From: Luteimonas huabeiensis HB2
GTDB lineage: Bacteria; Pseudomonadota; Gammaproteobacteria; Xanthomonadales; Xanthomonadaceae
Reading direction: 5' to 3'
Assembly: GCF_000559025.1 (NCBI RefSeq)
Contig: NZ_JAAN01000030.1
Coordinates: 78,615-142,614 of the forward strand
DNA: 64,000 nucleotides
The notes under the pieces are model-generated. The model searched no databases. It was not told the origin of the DNA and worked only from the letters and a program-made list of their open reading frames with translations. How positions within the stretch are numbered: position 1 is the first letter of the stretch; each line of letters starts with the position of its first letter. Shown in pieces: positions 8,831 to 17,598 of the stretch. The position numbers and the translations under genes were made by a program.

Positions 8831-10041
8831 AGCGCGGCAGGTCGATCGCCTGGCGCATCCGCTTCGCGCTGACCTCGCTGACCAGCGTGGCGCTGCTGCT
8901 GGCGGGACTGCTGGCCTTCTACACCTACCACCGGATGGAAACCGCCATGGTCGGCGACCTGGTGCGCGGCGAGGCCGAGCGCCTCAACGCCAGGCTGGCC
9001 GACGTCGGCGACCGCTGGGAACAGCCGTTCGAGCGCGAGTACGGCCCGGCGCTGTTCGTCTGGGGCGAATCCGACCGCGTGCGGGCGCCGAACATGCCCG
9101 CGCAGCTGCGCGAACTGTCCCTGGGCATGCACGCGATCGAGCGTCCCGGCGGGGACTGGCACGTCCTCGTTTCGGCCGCCCGGGACGGGCGCACCTACGT
9201 GCTCTACGACACCACGCTGCTGGATCGCCAGCAGTGGAGGTTCGCCATCGCGCTGGCGGCCATCGTGGCCGCGTTCTCGCTGCTGGCGTTGCTGGTCAGC
9301 GGCAGGGTGGCGCGCTGGCTGGTGACCCCGATCAACGCGATGACCGACCGCCTGGCGCGCTGGGCGCCCGGCGGCGGCGTGGACGACATCGACGACGCGG
9401 ACGAGGCCGCTCGCCTGCTGGAAGTGTTCAACCGCGTCCAGGACCAGGTGGACTCGGCCATCGCCGACCAGAAGGAGTTCTCGGCCAACCTGCACCACGA
9501 GATCAGGACCCCGCTGGCGATCATCCGGAGCGACGCGGAGGTGATGGCCAGGCACCGCGCGATGACGCCGGAGGACGCCGCGTCCCGGCTGCGCCGCATC
9601 GTCGCCGCGGTGGGCGAGATCGGCCAGTCGCTCGAAAGCACCTACAGCCTCGCCCACGCCAGGGCCGACGACGTGGATCCGGCGCAGGAGGAAACGCTCA
9701 GCCGGCCGGCCCTGCTGACCGTGGTCCGCAACGTCATCCGCAACGCGGCGATGCACGCCGCTCCGGCGACGCTGACCGTCGCCTCCATCCCCGGCGGCTT
9801 GCGCTTCACCGATACCGGGCCGGGCATCGCGCAGGCGCAGCTGCCGCACGTCTTCGACCGCTACTTCAGCGGCCGCCGCCGGGACCTGCCCCCCGAAGCC
9901 CGGGACGCCGGCCTGCACCGGCCGGGGCTGGGGCTGGCGATCGCCAAGCGCGTCTGCGCGATCCAGTCCTGGTCGCTGGACGTGGAGTCGCCGGTGGCCG
10001 GCGGCCGGGGCACCCGCTTCGTATTGCGCTTCCGCGACTGA
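8827..10041 (+). CDS. sensor histidine kinase
   Basis: A 404-aa membrane kinase: TM1 at ~10-32, a periplasmic sensor of ~100 residues, TM2 at ~138-160, a HAMP-like linker (GRVARWLVTPINAM), a phospho-acceptor helix with H224 in LHHEIRTPLAII, and an HATPase domain with an N box (NVIRNAAMHA), a G1 box (DTGPGIA) and a G2-like GLGLAIAKR. The short sensor and arrangement resemble PfeS/PirS siderophore-responsive kinases. It is translationally coupled to the response regulator. The next gene downstream is a TonB-dependent receptor with its own Fur box. Confidence 0.92.
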   Translation: MKRGRSIAWRIRFALTSLTSVALLLAGLLAFYTYHRMETAMVGDLVRGEAERLNARLADVGDRWEQPFEREYGPALFVWGESDRVRAPNMPAQLRELSLGMHAIERPGGDWHVLVSAARDGRTYVLYDTTLLDRQQWRFAIALAAIVAAFSLLALLVSGRVARWLVTPINAMTDRLARWAPGGGVDDIDDADEAARLLEVFNRVQDQVDSAIADQKEFSANLHHEIRTPLAIIRSDAEVMARHRAMTPEDAASRLRRIVAAVGEIGQSLESTYSLAHARADDVDPAQEETLSRPALLTVVRNVIRNAAMHAAPATLTVASIPGGLRFTDTGPGIAQAQLPHVFDRYFSGRRRDLPPEARDAGLHRPGLGLAIAKRVCAIQSWSLDVESPVAGGRGTRFVLRFRD

Positions 10042-10099
10042 GGACCGGCCGGCAGGCGGCCGCGCCGCCGGACGAGGGTCCGCCCAGGCCAATCCGTAT

Positions 10100-10114
10100 T
10101 GATAATTATTCGCA
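10100..10114 (+). promoter_or_regulatory. Fur box upstream of the first plus-strand TonB receptor
   Basis: TGATAATTATTCGCA matches 12 of 14 defined positions of the 7-1-7 Fur consensus, the best in the window. The following AT-rich bases (10115-10130) contain a partial overlapping site. It lies ~100 bp upstream of the receptor start at 10218. Confidence 0.75.
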
Positions 10115-10217
10115 TTAAAATTATCGTTAAGAGACGGTTCCGCCGGGACCGCCCTCCAGACGCCACGTTCTCTTTCGCCGGTCCGGCGCCGGCCGCGAAC
10201 CTCTCCGGACACACCCC

Positions 10218-12293
10218 ATGCCGTCGATCCCCACCCCCTCGCCCCGCCGCTCCTCCCGCCGCCTGGCCCCGCTCGCGGGCGCGATCGGCCTGGCCCTGTG
10301 CTGCAGCGCGCTGGCCGACGACGCCGTCGAGCCCGATGCCCGGGAGCTGGAAACCGTCGTCGTCACCGCGACCGGCGTCCAGCAGTGGATCAAGGACGCG
10401 CCGGCGAGCATCAGCGTCATCACCCGCGAGGAGATCGAGCGCAAGCCGGTCAGCAGCATCGGCCAGTTGCTGAGCACCGTCCCCGGCGTGACCGGCGGCT
10501 ACGCGCTGTCGGGCGCGCAGTCCAAGATCCGCCTGCGCGGCCTGCCCGAGCAGTACACGCTGATCCTGATCGACGGGCGCCGCCAGGGCAATTCCTCCGG
10601 CGTGAACTACCGCGACGACCTCGGCCCGCAGGATCTGAACTGGTTGTCTGCCGACATGATCGAGCGCATCGAGGTGGTCCGCGGCCCGATGTCGTCGCTG
10701 TACGGCTCCGACGCGATGGGCGGCGTGATCAACATCATCACCCGCAAGATCGCCCCCGAATGGCGCGGCTCGGCGACCTACAACTACAGCCGCCCGGACG
10801 CCTCCGACCGTGGCGACACCTTCCAGATCGGCGCGCAGTTCAGCGGCCCGCTGACCGACGCGCTCGGGCTGCGCGTGGGCGCCAGCCTGACCGACCGCGC
10901 CTCCGACACCGGCGCCGGCAAGACGCCCGGCAACCAGGCCGAGAACCTCAATGCGCTGCTCCACTGGCGGATCGGCGACGACCACACGCTCGGCCTGGAA
11001 GCCTCGCGCGGCGTCCAGCGCGCCAGCGGCGCGGGCGAGGTCGCGGCCTGGGGCCTGTCCAAGCTGGTGCACCGCGGCTACGTCGCCACCCACGACGGCC
11101 GCTACGGCGACGCCGCCACCTCCAAGACCACGCTGGCGCAGAACGAGTACGAGGACGAAGGCAGCGACGTGGGCACCTGGTCCAAGGAAACGGTCCTGGA
11201 CGCGGTGTTCAACACCGGCTTCGACTGGGGCGTCGCGCACGCGCTCAACGTCGGCGGACAATGGAAGCGCGAGCAGCTGCGCAACCCGTCCACGATCGGC
11301 ACGGTCCCGGTGACCTGGGCCGGCAGCGGCCGCATCGCCCCGGAGAACGAGGCCGATGCCTGGGCGCTGTTCGCCGAGGATCACCTCTCGCTGCACGACG
11401 CCTTCACCCTGACCCTGGGCCTGCGCTGGGACAACACCGAGAACTACGACGACAACCTGAGCCCGCGCGTCTACGGCGTCTGGCACCCGAGCGCCGACTG
11501 GACCGTGCGCGGCGGCGTGTCGCGCGGCTTCCGCGCGCCCAACCTCAAGCAGGGCACCGCCGGCGCCGCCACCCAGTCGCGCGGCAACGGTTGCAGCAGC
11601 CTGGTCGTGGAAGGCTGGACCAACCGGTCGGTGAACGCCGACGGCTCGACCGGCTGCTACATGGCCGGCAATCCGGACCTGGAGCCGGAGACCAGCACCA
11701 ACTACGAGATCGGTGCCGGCTTCGACCGCAACGGCTGGTCGGTGGCCGCCACCTACTTCCACACCGATTTCGACGACAAGATCGAGCAGGCGCCGCTGCG
11801 CGACCTGCCCGGCTTCGATTCCAGCTTCGTCAACGGCTACTGGTGGACGGTGGCGCAGAACATCGAGCAAGCGCGCACCCGCGGCATCGAGGCCAGCCTG
11901 GTCGTGCCGCTGCACGAGCGCCTGACCTGGACGGTCAATGCCACCCGGATGCTGGAATCGAAGAACCGCAGCACCGGCGCCAACCTGCTGGTGGTGCCGA
12001 AGATCACCGCCAACGCCTCGCTGGACTGGCGCGTCAGCGACGCCTGGTCGCTGAACCTGAGCGCGCAGCACATCGGCGAGCAACTGGTCGCCACGGAGGC
12101 CGGCAGCCGTTCCGGGCCGACCTTCGCCAAGGCCTACACCACCTGGGACCTGGCGACCGGCTTCGACGTCAACCGCCACCTGACCCTGCGCGCCGGCGTG
12201 CGCAACCTGACCGACGAGTCGACCCTGGAGGAAGGCAACAACTACGACGGCGGCGCGCGCACCTATTTCGTGGGCCTGACCGCGCGCTACTGA
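10218..12293 (+). CDS. TonB-dependent receptor (CirA/FepA-like, catecholate type)
   Basis: A 691-aa outer-membrane receptor. The signal peptide ends around CCSALADD (residues ~30-35), then a TonB-box-like ELETVVVTATG. The plug has TREEIERKPVSSIGQLLSTVPGV, IRLRGLPEQYTLILIDGRRQ and IERIEVVRGPMSSLYGSDAMGGVINIITR. The barrel ends with FVGLTARY, a correct aromatic terminal residue. Two Cys pairs sit in extracellular-loop-like segments (GNGCSS, TGCYMAGNPDLEPET). It is iron-regulated according to the Fur box. The colicin-I/ferric-catecholate receptor family is the closest by eye; exact ligand unknown. Confidence 0.92.
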   Translation: MPSIPTPSPRRSSRRLAPLAGAIGLALCCSALADDAVEPDARELETVVVTATGVQQWIKDAPASISVITREEIERKPVSSIGQLLSTVPGVTGGYALSGAQSKIRLRGLPEQYTLILIDGRRQGNSSGVNYRDDLGPQDLNWLSADMIERIEVVRGPMSSLYGSDAMGGVINIITRKIAPEWRGSATYNYSRPDASDRGDTFQIGAQFSGPLTDALGLRVGASLTDRASDTGAGKTPGNQAENLNALLHWRIGDDHTLGLEASRGVQRASGAGEVAAWGLSKLVHRGYVATHDGRYGDAATSKTTLAQNEYEDEGSDVGTWSKETVLDAVFNTGFDWGVAHALNVGGQWKREQLRNPSTIGTVPVTWAGSGRIAPENEADAWALFAEDHLSLHDAFTLTLGLRWDNTENYDDNLSPRVYGVWHPSADWTVRGGVSRGFRAPNLKQGTAGAATQSRGNGCSSLVVEGWTNRSVNADGSTGCYMAGNPDLEPETSTNYEIGAGFDRNGWSVAATYFHTDFDDKIEQAPLRDLPGFDSSFVNGYWWTVAQNIEQARTRGIEASLVVPLHERLTWTVNATRMLESKNRSTGANLLVVPKITANASLDWRVSDAWSLNLSAQHIGEQLVATEAGSRSGPTFAKAYTTWDLATGFDVNRHLTLRAGVRNLTDESTLEEGNNYDGGARTYFVGLTARY

Positions 12294-12354
12294 CGCCGCC
12301 CGGGCCGGACGCGGCGGCGCACCCGCCCGTCCGACCAGCCGGCCCGGAAGTTAT

Positions 12355-12369
12355 TGATAACCATTCGCA
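12355..12369 (+). promoter_or_regulatory. Fur box upstream of the FepA-like receptor
   Basis: TGATAACCATTCGCA matches 11 of 14 defined positions of the 7-1-7 Fur consensus and shares 13 of 15 bases with the site at 10100, so the two receptor promoters look like copies of one design. A second half-site-like TATCATT lies at 12377-12383. About 100 bp to the chosen start. Confidence 0.7.
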
Positions 12370-12470
12370 GCAAACCTATCATTCGGCGGGCCGCCCGGCC
12401 CCGCCCCTCCCGCTTCCTGCGCCCGTCCGAGCCGTTGCCGGACGCGCCCGGCACACGCCTGGACATCCCC

Positions 12471-14723
12471 ATGCCCCGTTCCCGCCCCCGCGTTTGCATC
12501 CTGTCCACCGCCGTCGCGCTGACGCTCGCATGGCCGGCCGCGGCGCAGACCGCCGGCGAGGACGGGCAGGATCCGGTCGAGTTCGACGCCGTCCGCGTCA
12601 CCGCCGAACAGATCGCCCGCCAGGCGCTGGGATCCTCGGTGGTGCTCGCCGAGGACATCGAGCGGCAGCCGCCGCGCAACGACATCTCCGAACTGCTGCG
12701 CACGCTGCCGGGCGTCAACCTGACCGGCAACTCGACCAGCGGCCAGCGCGGCAACAACCGCCAGATCGACATCCGCGGCATGGGGCCCGAGAACACCCTG
12801 ATCCTGATCGACGGCAAGCCGGTGTCCAGCCGCAACTCGGTGCGCTACGGCTGGCGCGGCGAGCGCGACAGCCGCGGCGACACCAACTGGGTGCCGGCCG
12901 AGCAGATCGAGCGCATCGAGGTGCTGCGCGGCCCGGCGGCGGCGCGCTACGGCAACGGCGCCGCCGGCGGCGTGGTCAACATCGTCACCCGGCTGCCGAC
13001 CGAGACCTTCAGCGGCTCGCTGAACCTCTACGGACAGGTGCCGCAGCACCGCGTCGACGGCGGCAGCCAGCGCGCCGGCGTGCAGATGAGCGGGCCGCTG
13101 GGCGAGCGGCTGTCGTTCCGCCTCGCCGCCAACCTGTCCAAGGCCGATTCCGACGACTTCGACATCAACAAGGACCACGCCTCGCGCCGCAGCGGCACCA
13201 ACGCCGGCACCTTCCCGGCCGGCCGCGAAGGCGTGCGCAACCGCAACCTCGACGGCACGCTGTACTGGGAACTCACCCCCGACCACCGCATCGACCTGGG
13301 CGCCGGCTTCTCGCGCCAGGGCAACATCTACGCCGGCGACACCCAGAACACCAACCGCAATCCCGAGGTGCTGGAACGGATCGGCACCGAGACCAACCGC
13401 CTCTACCGCCAGACCTACGACATCGCCCATCGCGGCCGCTACGGCGACGACACCACGTCGCTGAGCTACGTGGCGCTGGAGCGCACCCGCAACGTCCGCC
13501 TGCTGGAGGGCCTGGCCGGCGGCACCGAGGGCATCTTCATCGTCGACGGCGGATTCGGCGACATCGACCTGCGCAACCTGACCGTGCACGGCGAGGTCAG
13601 CCGCACCGTCGCCGGCGACCGTGCCGACCACGTGCTGACGTTCGGGGTCGAAGGCGTGGACAGCCGCATCGAGGACAACGCCTCCGCGCTCAAGGATCGC
13701 AACCCGCAGCCCAACGTCCCGCCGCCGCCCGTGGCCTGGGAAGGCACCGCGAAGGCGCGCATCCTGTCGGCCTTCGCCGAGGACAACATCTACCTGGGCG
13801 AGCGCTGGACGCTGACCCCCGGCCTGCGCTTCGACCACCACGACCGCTACGGCAACAACTGGAGCCCGGCCCTCAACGCCTCGTTCCAGCTCGCCCCGGA
13901 CTGGACGCTCAAGGCCGGCATCGCGCGCGCCTACAAGGCGCCCAACCTGTATCAGGGCAACGCGGGCTACGCGCTGTTCAGCGCCGGCATCGGCTGCTGG
14001 GGCGGCGGCGGCCCGTGCTTCCTGGTCGGCAACCCGGACCTGGACGCCGAAACCAGCGTCAACCAGGAGCTGGGCATCGAATACGCCCGCCGCGACGTGC
14101 AGGCGACCCTGACCTGGTTCCGCAACGACTACCGCGACAAGGTCGAGGCCGGGCACGCCGTCGTCGCAACGGTGACCAATCCGGTCAACGGCGCCGTCGT
14201 CGACGTCTTCCGCTGGGAAAACGTGCCGAAGGCGGTGGTCGAGGGCATCGAGGGCAACCTCAGGCTGCCGCTGGCCGACGGCATCGCCTGGAGCACCAAC
14301 TTCACCTACATGCTCGAGTCCGAGAACAAGACCACGGGCGAGTACCTGTCCACGATCCCGCGCTACACCATCAACACCCTGCTCGACTGGCAGGCGAGCG
14401 AGCGCCTCTCGGTGCTGGCCAAGGGCACCTTCTACGGCGAGCAGAAGCCGCAGAAGTTCGACTACCAGGGCCTGCCGGCGACCGGCAGCGCCGCCGACCG
14501 CATGCCGGCCTACGCGCTGCTGGGCCTGAGCCTGCGCTACCGCATCACCGACACGGTCAACGTGGTGACCGGCGTCGACAACCTGCTCGACAAGCGGATC
14601 TTCCGCCGCGGCAACGCCTCCGGCGTGAACATCGGCACCCCCAACGAGATCCAGGGCGCCGGCGCCTACACCTACAACGAGCCGGGACGCGCCTGGTTCG
14701 TTGGTGTCAATATCGGTTTCTGA
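12471..14723 (+). CDS. FepA/PfeA-family TonB-dependent siderophore receptor
   Basis: A 750-aa receptor of the ferric-enterobactin class. The signal peptide runs from MPRSRPRVCILSTAVALTLA to WPAAAQ. The plug carries NDISELLRTLPGVNLTGNS, QIDIRGMGPENTLILIDGKP and a YGWRGERDSRGDTNWVP block typical of FepA/PfeA, then IERIEVLRGPAAARYGNGAAGGVVNIVT. The barrel ends in NIGF. The ATG at 12471 is preferred over a TTG at 12354, which lies inside the Fur box. A serine-hydrolase gene follows 22 bp later, as FepA-type receptors are often paired with siderophore esterases. Confidence 0.93.
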   Translation: MPRSRPRVCILSTAVALTLAWPAAAQTAGEDGQDPVEFDAVRVTAEQIARQALGSSVVLAEDIERQPPRNDISELLRTLPGVNLTGNSTSGQRGNNRQIDIRGMGPENTLILIDGKPVSSRNSVRYGWRGERDSRGDTNWVPAEQIERIEVLRGPAAARYGNGAAGGVVNIVTRLPTETFSGSLNLYGQVPQHRVDGGSQRAGVQMSGPLGERLSFRLAANLSKADSDDFDINKDHASRRSGTNAGTFPAGREGVRNRNLDGTLYWELTPDHRIDLGAGFSRQGNIYAGDTQNTNRNPEVLERIGTETNRLYRQTYDIAHRGRYGDDTTSLSYVALERTRNVRLLEGLAGGTEGIFIVDGGFGDIDLRNLTVHGEVSRTVAGDRADHVLTFGVEGVDSRIEDNASALKDRNPQPNVPPPPVAWEGTAKARILSAFAEDNIYLGERWTLTPGLRFDHHDRYGNNWSPALNASFQLAPDWTLKAGIARAYKAPNLYQGNAGYALFSAGIGCWGGGGPCFLVGNPDLDAETSVNQELGIEYARRDVQATLTWFRNDYRDKVEAGHAVVATVTNPVNGAVVDVFRWENVPKAVVEGIEGNLRLPLADGIAWSTNFTYMLESENKTTGEYLSTIPRYTINTLLDWQASERLSVLAKGTFYGEQKPQKFDYQGLPATGSAADRMPAYALLGLSLRYRITDTVNVVTGVDNLLDKRIFRRGNASGVNIGTPNEIQGAGAYTYNEPGRAWFVGVNIGF

Positions 14724-14745
14724 CCTGCATGTCCGCGAAACCGCA

Positions 14746-15771
14746 ATGACCCAGCCCCTCGCCCCCCGGGCCGTCGCCGTGGCCGTGGCCACGGGACTGC
14801 TGACCGCCGGCTGCCTGGCCGTGCCCATGCCGGCGGCCGCGCAGCAGCGCAACCCGCAGCAGACCATCGGCGAGACCGTGGCCGATCGCGCCTCGGCGCA
14901 CTACGCGTTCGAGCGCTTCACCGTGTCCAGCGCCGATCGCAGCCGCACCTGGCGGGTCCAGCTCGCGGTGCCGAAATCGGCGCCGCCGCCGGGCGGCTTC
15001 CCGGCGTTCTGGATGCTCGACGGCAACGCCGCGCTGATCGAGTTCGACGACGCGCTGCTGGCCGAGCTGGCCGCGCAGCCGGAGCCGCACGTGCTGGTGT
15101 TCGTCGGCTACGACAACGACCTGCGCATCGACTCGGCCGCGCGCACCCGCGACTACACGCCGGTCGAGGGCGAGCGGCCGATGCGCGACGGCACCACCCT
15201 CGTGGGCGGCGGCGGCGCCGACGCGCTGCTGGAGACGATCGAACGCCAGATCCGCCCCGAGCTGCGCGAGCGCGTGGCCATCGATCCGGCGCGGCAGGCG
15301 CTGTGGGGCCACTCGCTGGCCGGCCTGTTCGCGCTGCACACGCTGTACACGCGCCCCGGCGCGTTCGCCGCCTACGCCGCGGGCAGCCCGTCCCTGTGGT
15401 GGGGCGACGGCGCGCTGCTGGACGCGCCCGAGCGGCGCTTCGCGGCCCACAATGCCGGGCGCCGCGTGCGCGTGCTGCTGAGCCTGGGCGGCGGCGAGCG
15501 CGCGCGCAGCGTCGATCACCGCGACCTGTCCGACCCGCGGGTGCGGGTGCACCTGCGCCGGATCGAGGCGGCGCCGCCGGATTCCGCCGAGCGGCTGGCC
15601 GAACGGCTGTCGCGGGTCGAGGGCGTCGAGGTCGAGTACCGCGAGTTCCCCGGCCTGACCCACGGCCCGATGTTCCGCGCCTCGCTGATGTGGGCGCTGC
15701 ACGCGATCGCCGGCGTCGCCGATCGCAGCGGCACGCCCAGCCCCGCCGGCGACCTGGGCCCGGCGCGATGA
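14746..15771 (+). CDS. exported alpha/beta hydrolase, siderophore-esterase-like (IroE/Fes fold)
   Basis: A 341-aa serine hydrolase of the esterase family that includes IroE and Fes, which cleave trilactone catecholate siderophores. The nucleophile is S190 in LWGHSLAG, and H306 in LTHGPMF is the probable catalytic histidine. The N-terminus has a signal peptide with a lipobox-like LTAGC (C23) and also an AAAQQ cleavage option, so it may be a lipoprotein or a soluble periplasmic protein. It follows the FepA-like receptor by 22 bp and is probably co-transcribed. The Shine-Dalgarno sequence is weak; an upstream in-frame GTG would overlap the receptor gene. Confidence 0.82.
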   Translation: MTQPLAPRAVAVAVATGLLTAGCLAVPMPAAAQQRNPQQTIGETVADRASAHYAFERFTVSSADRSRTWRVQLAVPKSAPPPGGFPAFWMLDGNAALIEFDDALLAELAAQPEPHVLVFVGYDNDLRIDSAARTRDYTPVEGERPMRDGTTLVGGGGADALLETIERQIRPELRERVAIDPARQALWGHSLAGLFALHTLYTRPGAFAAYAAGSPSLWWGDGALLDAPERRFAAHNAGRRVRVLLSLGGGERARSVDHRDLSDPRVRVHLRRIEAAPPDSAERLAERLSRVEGVEVEYREFPGLTHGPMFRASLMWALHAIAGVADRSGTPSPAGDLGPAR

Positions 15772-15940
15772 GCCTGCCGCGACGGCACCCGGCGCCGGCA
15801 TCGGTGCCGCCCATCCGCGGCGCCCGCATCGCCGATGCGCCGCGCGCGGCCCCCACGCTTTCCCGGCGGCGGCCACGCCTTCGCCGGCATTCCCTTCCGG
15901 GCCATTCCGGCTCCGGTGTTCACTTCGCAAGGAGTCCGCA

Positions 15941-17329
15941 ATGAAGAGGTCGCGTTCCATCCCCACCCGGCTGCGCATCGGCGCGCTCGGCCTGGCCCTG
16001 TCGCTGGCCGCCGGCTTCGCCGGCGCGCAGGTGTTCGGCCCCGCCGACACCGATTTCAAGGGCAGCGTGCGCGCCGCCACCCCGGTGGTGCTGCCGGGCA
16101 GCGAGATCGAGATCGGCGGCACCGGCTTCAAGCCCGGCCAGGCGATCACCCTGCTGCGCGGCGAGACCGCGCTCAACGCCGAGCCCTACGTGGCCGACGC
16201 GGACGGGCGTTTCTCCGCCAAGCTGCGGATCCCCGCCGATGCGGTCGCCGGCCGTCACCCGGTCGTCGTGCGCGTCGCCAACCCGGATGCCGCCGCCGTG
16301 TTCGACCTGAAGATCTCCAAGGAGGTGCCGCTGTCGGGCCAGGACCGCTTCGACGTGGCCAGCCACAAGCTGGTCCAGGGCCTGTACCAGTCCGCCTACA
16401 GCGCCGCGAGCGACGCGCTGTTCGTCACCGCCGCGGTCGGCCGCCCGCCGGTCACCCGCTCCGAGCTGCTGAAGGTCGACCCGGAGACGCTGGAGATCGT
16501 CGCCCGCGTGACCCCGGCCCAGGTGCCGGGCCACGACGACGGCCGCGTGTTCGCCGTCTACGGCGTGGGCGTGGACGACGTCAACGGCAACGTCTGGGTC
16601 ACCAACACCCGCGACAACACCGCCGCGGTCTACCGCCAGTCCGACCTGTCGCTGGTGCGCCAGTTCGAGCCGGGCACGGTGCCGCACGCGCGCGACGTGC
16701 TGGTCGACACCCGCGACGGGCGCGTCTACGCCTCGGCGACCGGCGAGAACACCCTGACCGTGTTCGACGCCCGCACCCTCGAGGTGCTGGAGCCGGTGAC
16801 GATCGAGTCCACCGTGCGCGGCGAAAAGTTCGGGCCGATGAGCCTCGACCTGGATCCGGCCACCGGCAAGGTCTACACCGTCAGCATGTCCACCGGCGAG
16901 GCCGCGATCATCGACGGCGCCTCCGGCCGGGTCGAGCGCGTGTTCGCCCTGCCCAACGCCGCCGGCGCCTCCGGCATCGCCTACGACCCGCGCGGCAAGC
17001 GCCTGTACGTGGCCTCCCAGGGCAGCGACAACCTGCTGATCGTCGATGCCGACAGCGGCGACGTGCTGCACGACGTCTACGTCGGCGCCGGCGCGCTCAA
17101 CGTCGCCTTCGACCCGGTCTCCGGGCTGGCCTTCGTGCCCAGCCGCGGCGCCGGCACGATCACCGCGGTCGACGGCGACGGGCGGATCGTGGCCAACCTG
17201 GACGGCGGCACGTTCCCCAACCACGTGACCGCCGACGGCCGCGGCCACGTGTTCGCGGTGAACAAGTCGCGCGGCGCGGACGACCCGGCCGGCGACCACA
17301 TCCGCCGGATCGCGCCCAAGGCCCGCTGA
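15941..17329 (+). CDS. exported YncE-like beta-propeller protein with N-terminal Ig/IPT-like domain
   Basis: A 462-aa secreted protein: signal peptide 1-29 (ends AGFAGAQ), an Ig/IPT-like domain ~42-125 (VLPGSEIEIGGTGFKPGQ is typical of such folds), then ~310 residues of YncE/YVTN-type propeller blades with repeated VFDARTLEVLEP, IIDGASGRVERVF, GIAYDPRGKRLYVASQG and LIVDADSGDVLHDVYVG strands. YncE of E. coli is Fur-regulated and periplasmic; its function is not well defined. A strong Shine-Dalgarno (AAGGAG) fixes the start. It ends the iron block and is followed by a strong hairpin terminator. The extra N-terminal domain is not part of E. coli YncE as I know it. Confidence 0.85.
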   Translation: MKRSRSIPTRLRIGALGLALSLAAGFAGAQVFGPADTDFKGSVRAATPVVLPGSEIEIGGTGFKPGQAITLLRGETALNAEPYVADADGRFSAKLRIPADAVAGRHPVVVRVANPDAAAVFDLKISKEVPLSGQDRFDVASHKLVQGLYQSAYSAASDALFVTAAVGRPPVTRSELLKVDPETLEIVARVTPAQVPGHDDGRVFAVYGVGVDDVNGNVWVTNTRDNTAAVYRQSDLSLVRQFEPGTVPHARDVLVDTRDGRVYASATGENTLTVFDARTLEVLEPVTIESTVRGEKFGPMSLDLDPATGKVYTVSMSTGEAAIIDGASGRVERVFALPNAAGASGIAYDPRGKRLYVASQGSDNLLIVDADSGDVLHDVYVGAGALNVAFDPVSGLAFVPSRGAGTITAVDGDGRIVANLDGGTFPNHVTADGRGHVFAVNKSRGADDPAGDHIRRIAPKAR

Positions 17330-17340
17330 CCCGCGGCACC

Positions 17341-17371
17341 GGCCCCGGGGAGCCCCCCGGGGCCCTGTTTC
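17341..17371 (+). terminator. intrinsic terminator closing the iron-uptake block
   Basis: A perfect 10-bp GC stem (GGCCCCGGGG / CCCCGGGGCC) with a 4-nt loop, 12 bp after the propeller gene stop, followed by CTGTTT. The T-run is short but the stem is very stable. Confidence 0.75.
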
Positions 17372-17598
17372 GGAACCCGTCCCCGCCGGCAGGACGCCCG
17401 TCCCGCCGGCGCTCGTTCGACGCCCTGGACCCGCCAGGGTCCCGGCGCGCGCTGCTCCGCCCGCGCCTGGCCGCCACGCGGCCTCGCCCTCTTCCCGGCC
17501 GCCCGCGCCCGTACGCAGCGCGATCGCGCCGGCGAGGAAGCAATCGTCGCCGCGGCCGGCCTATCATCGGCCGTCGATCCCGATCCGGAGCAGCTCCT

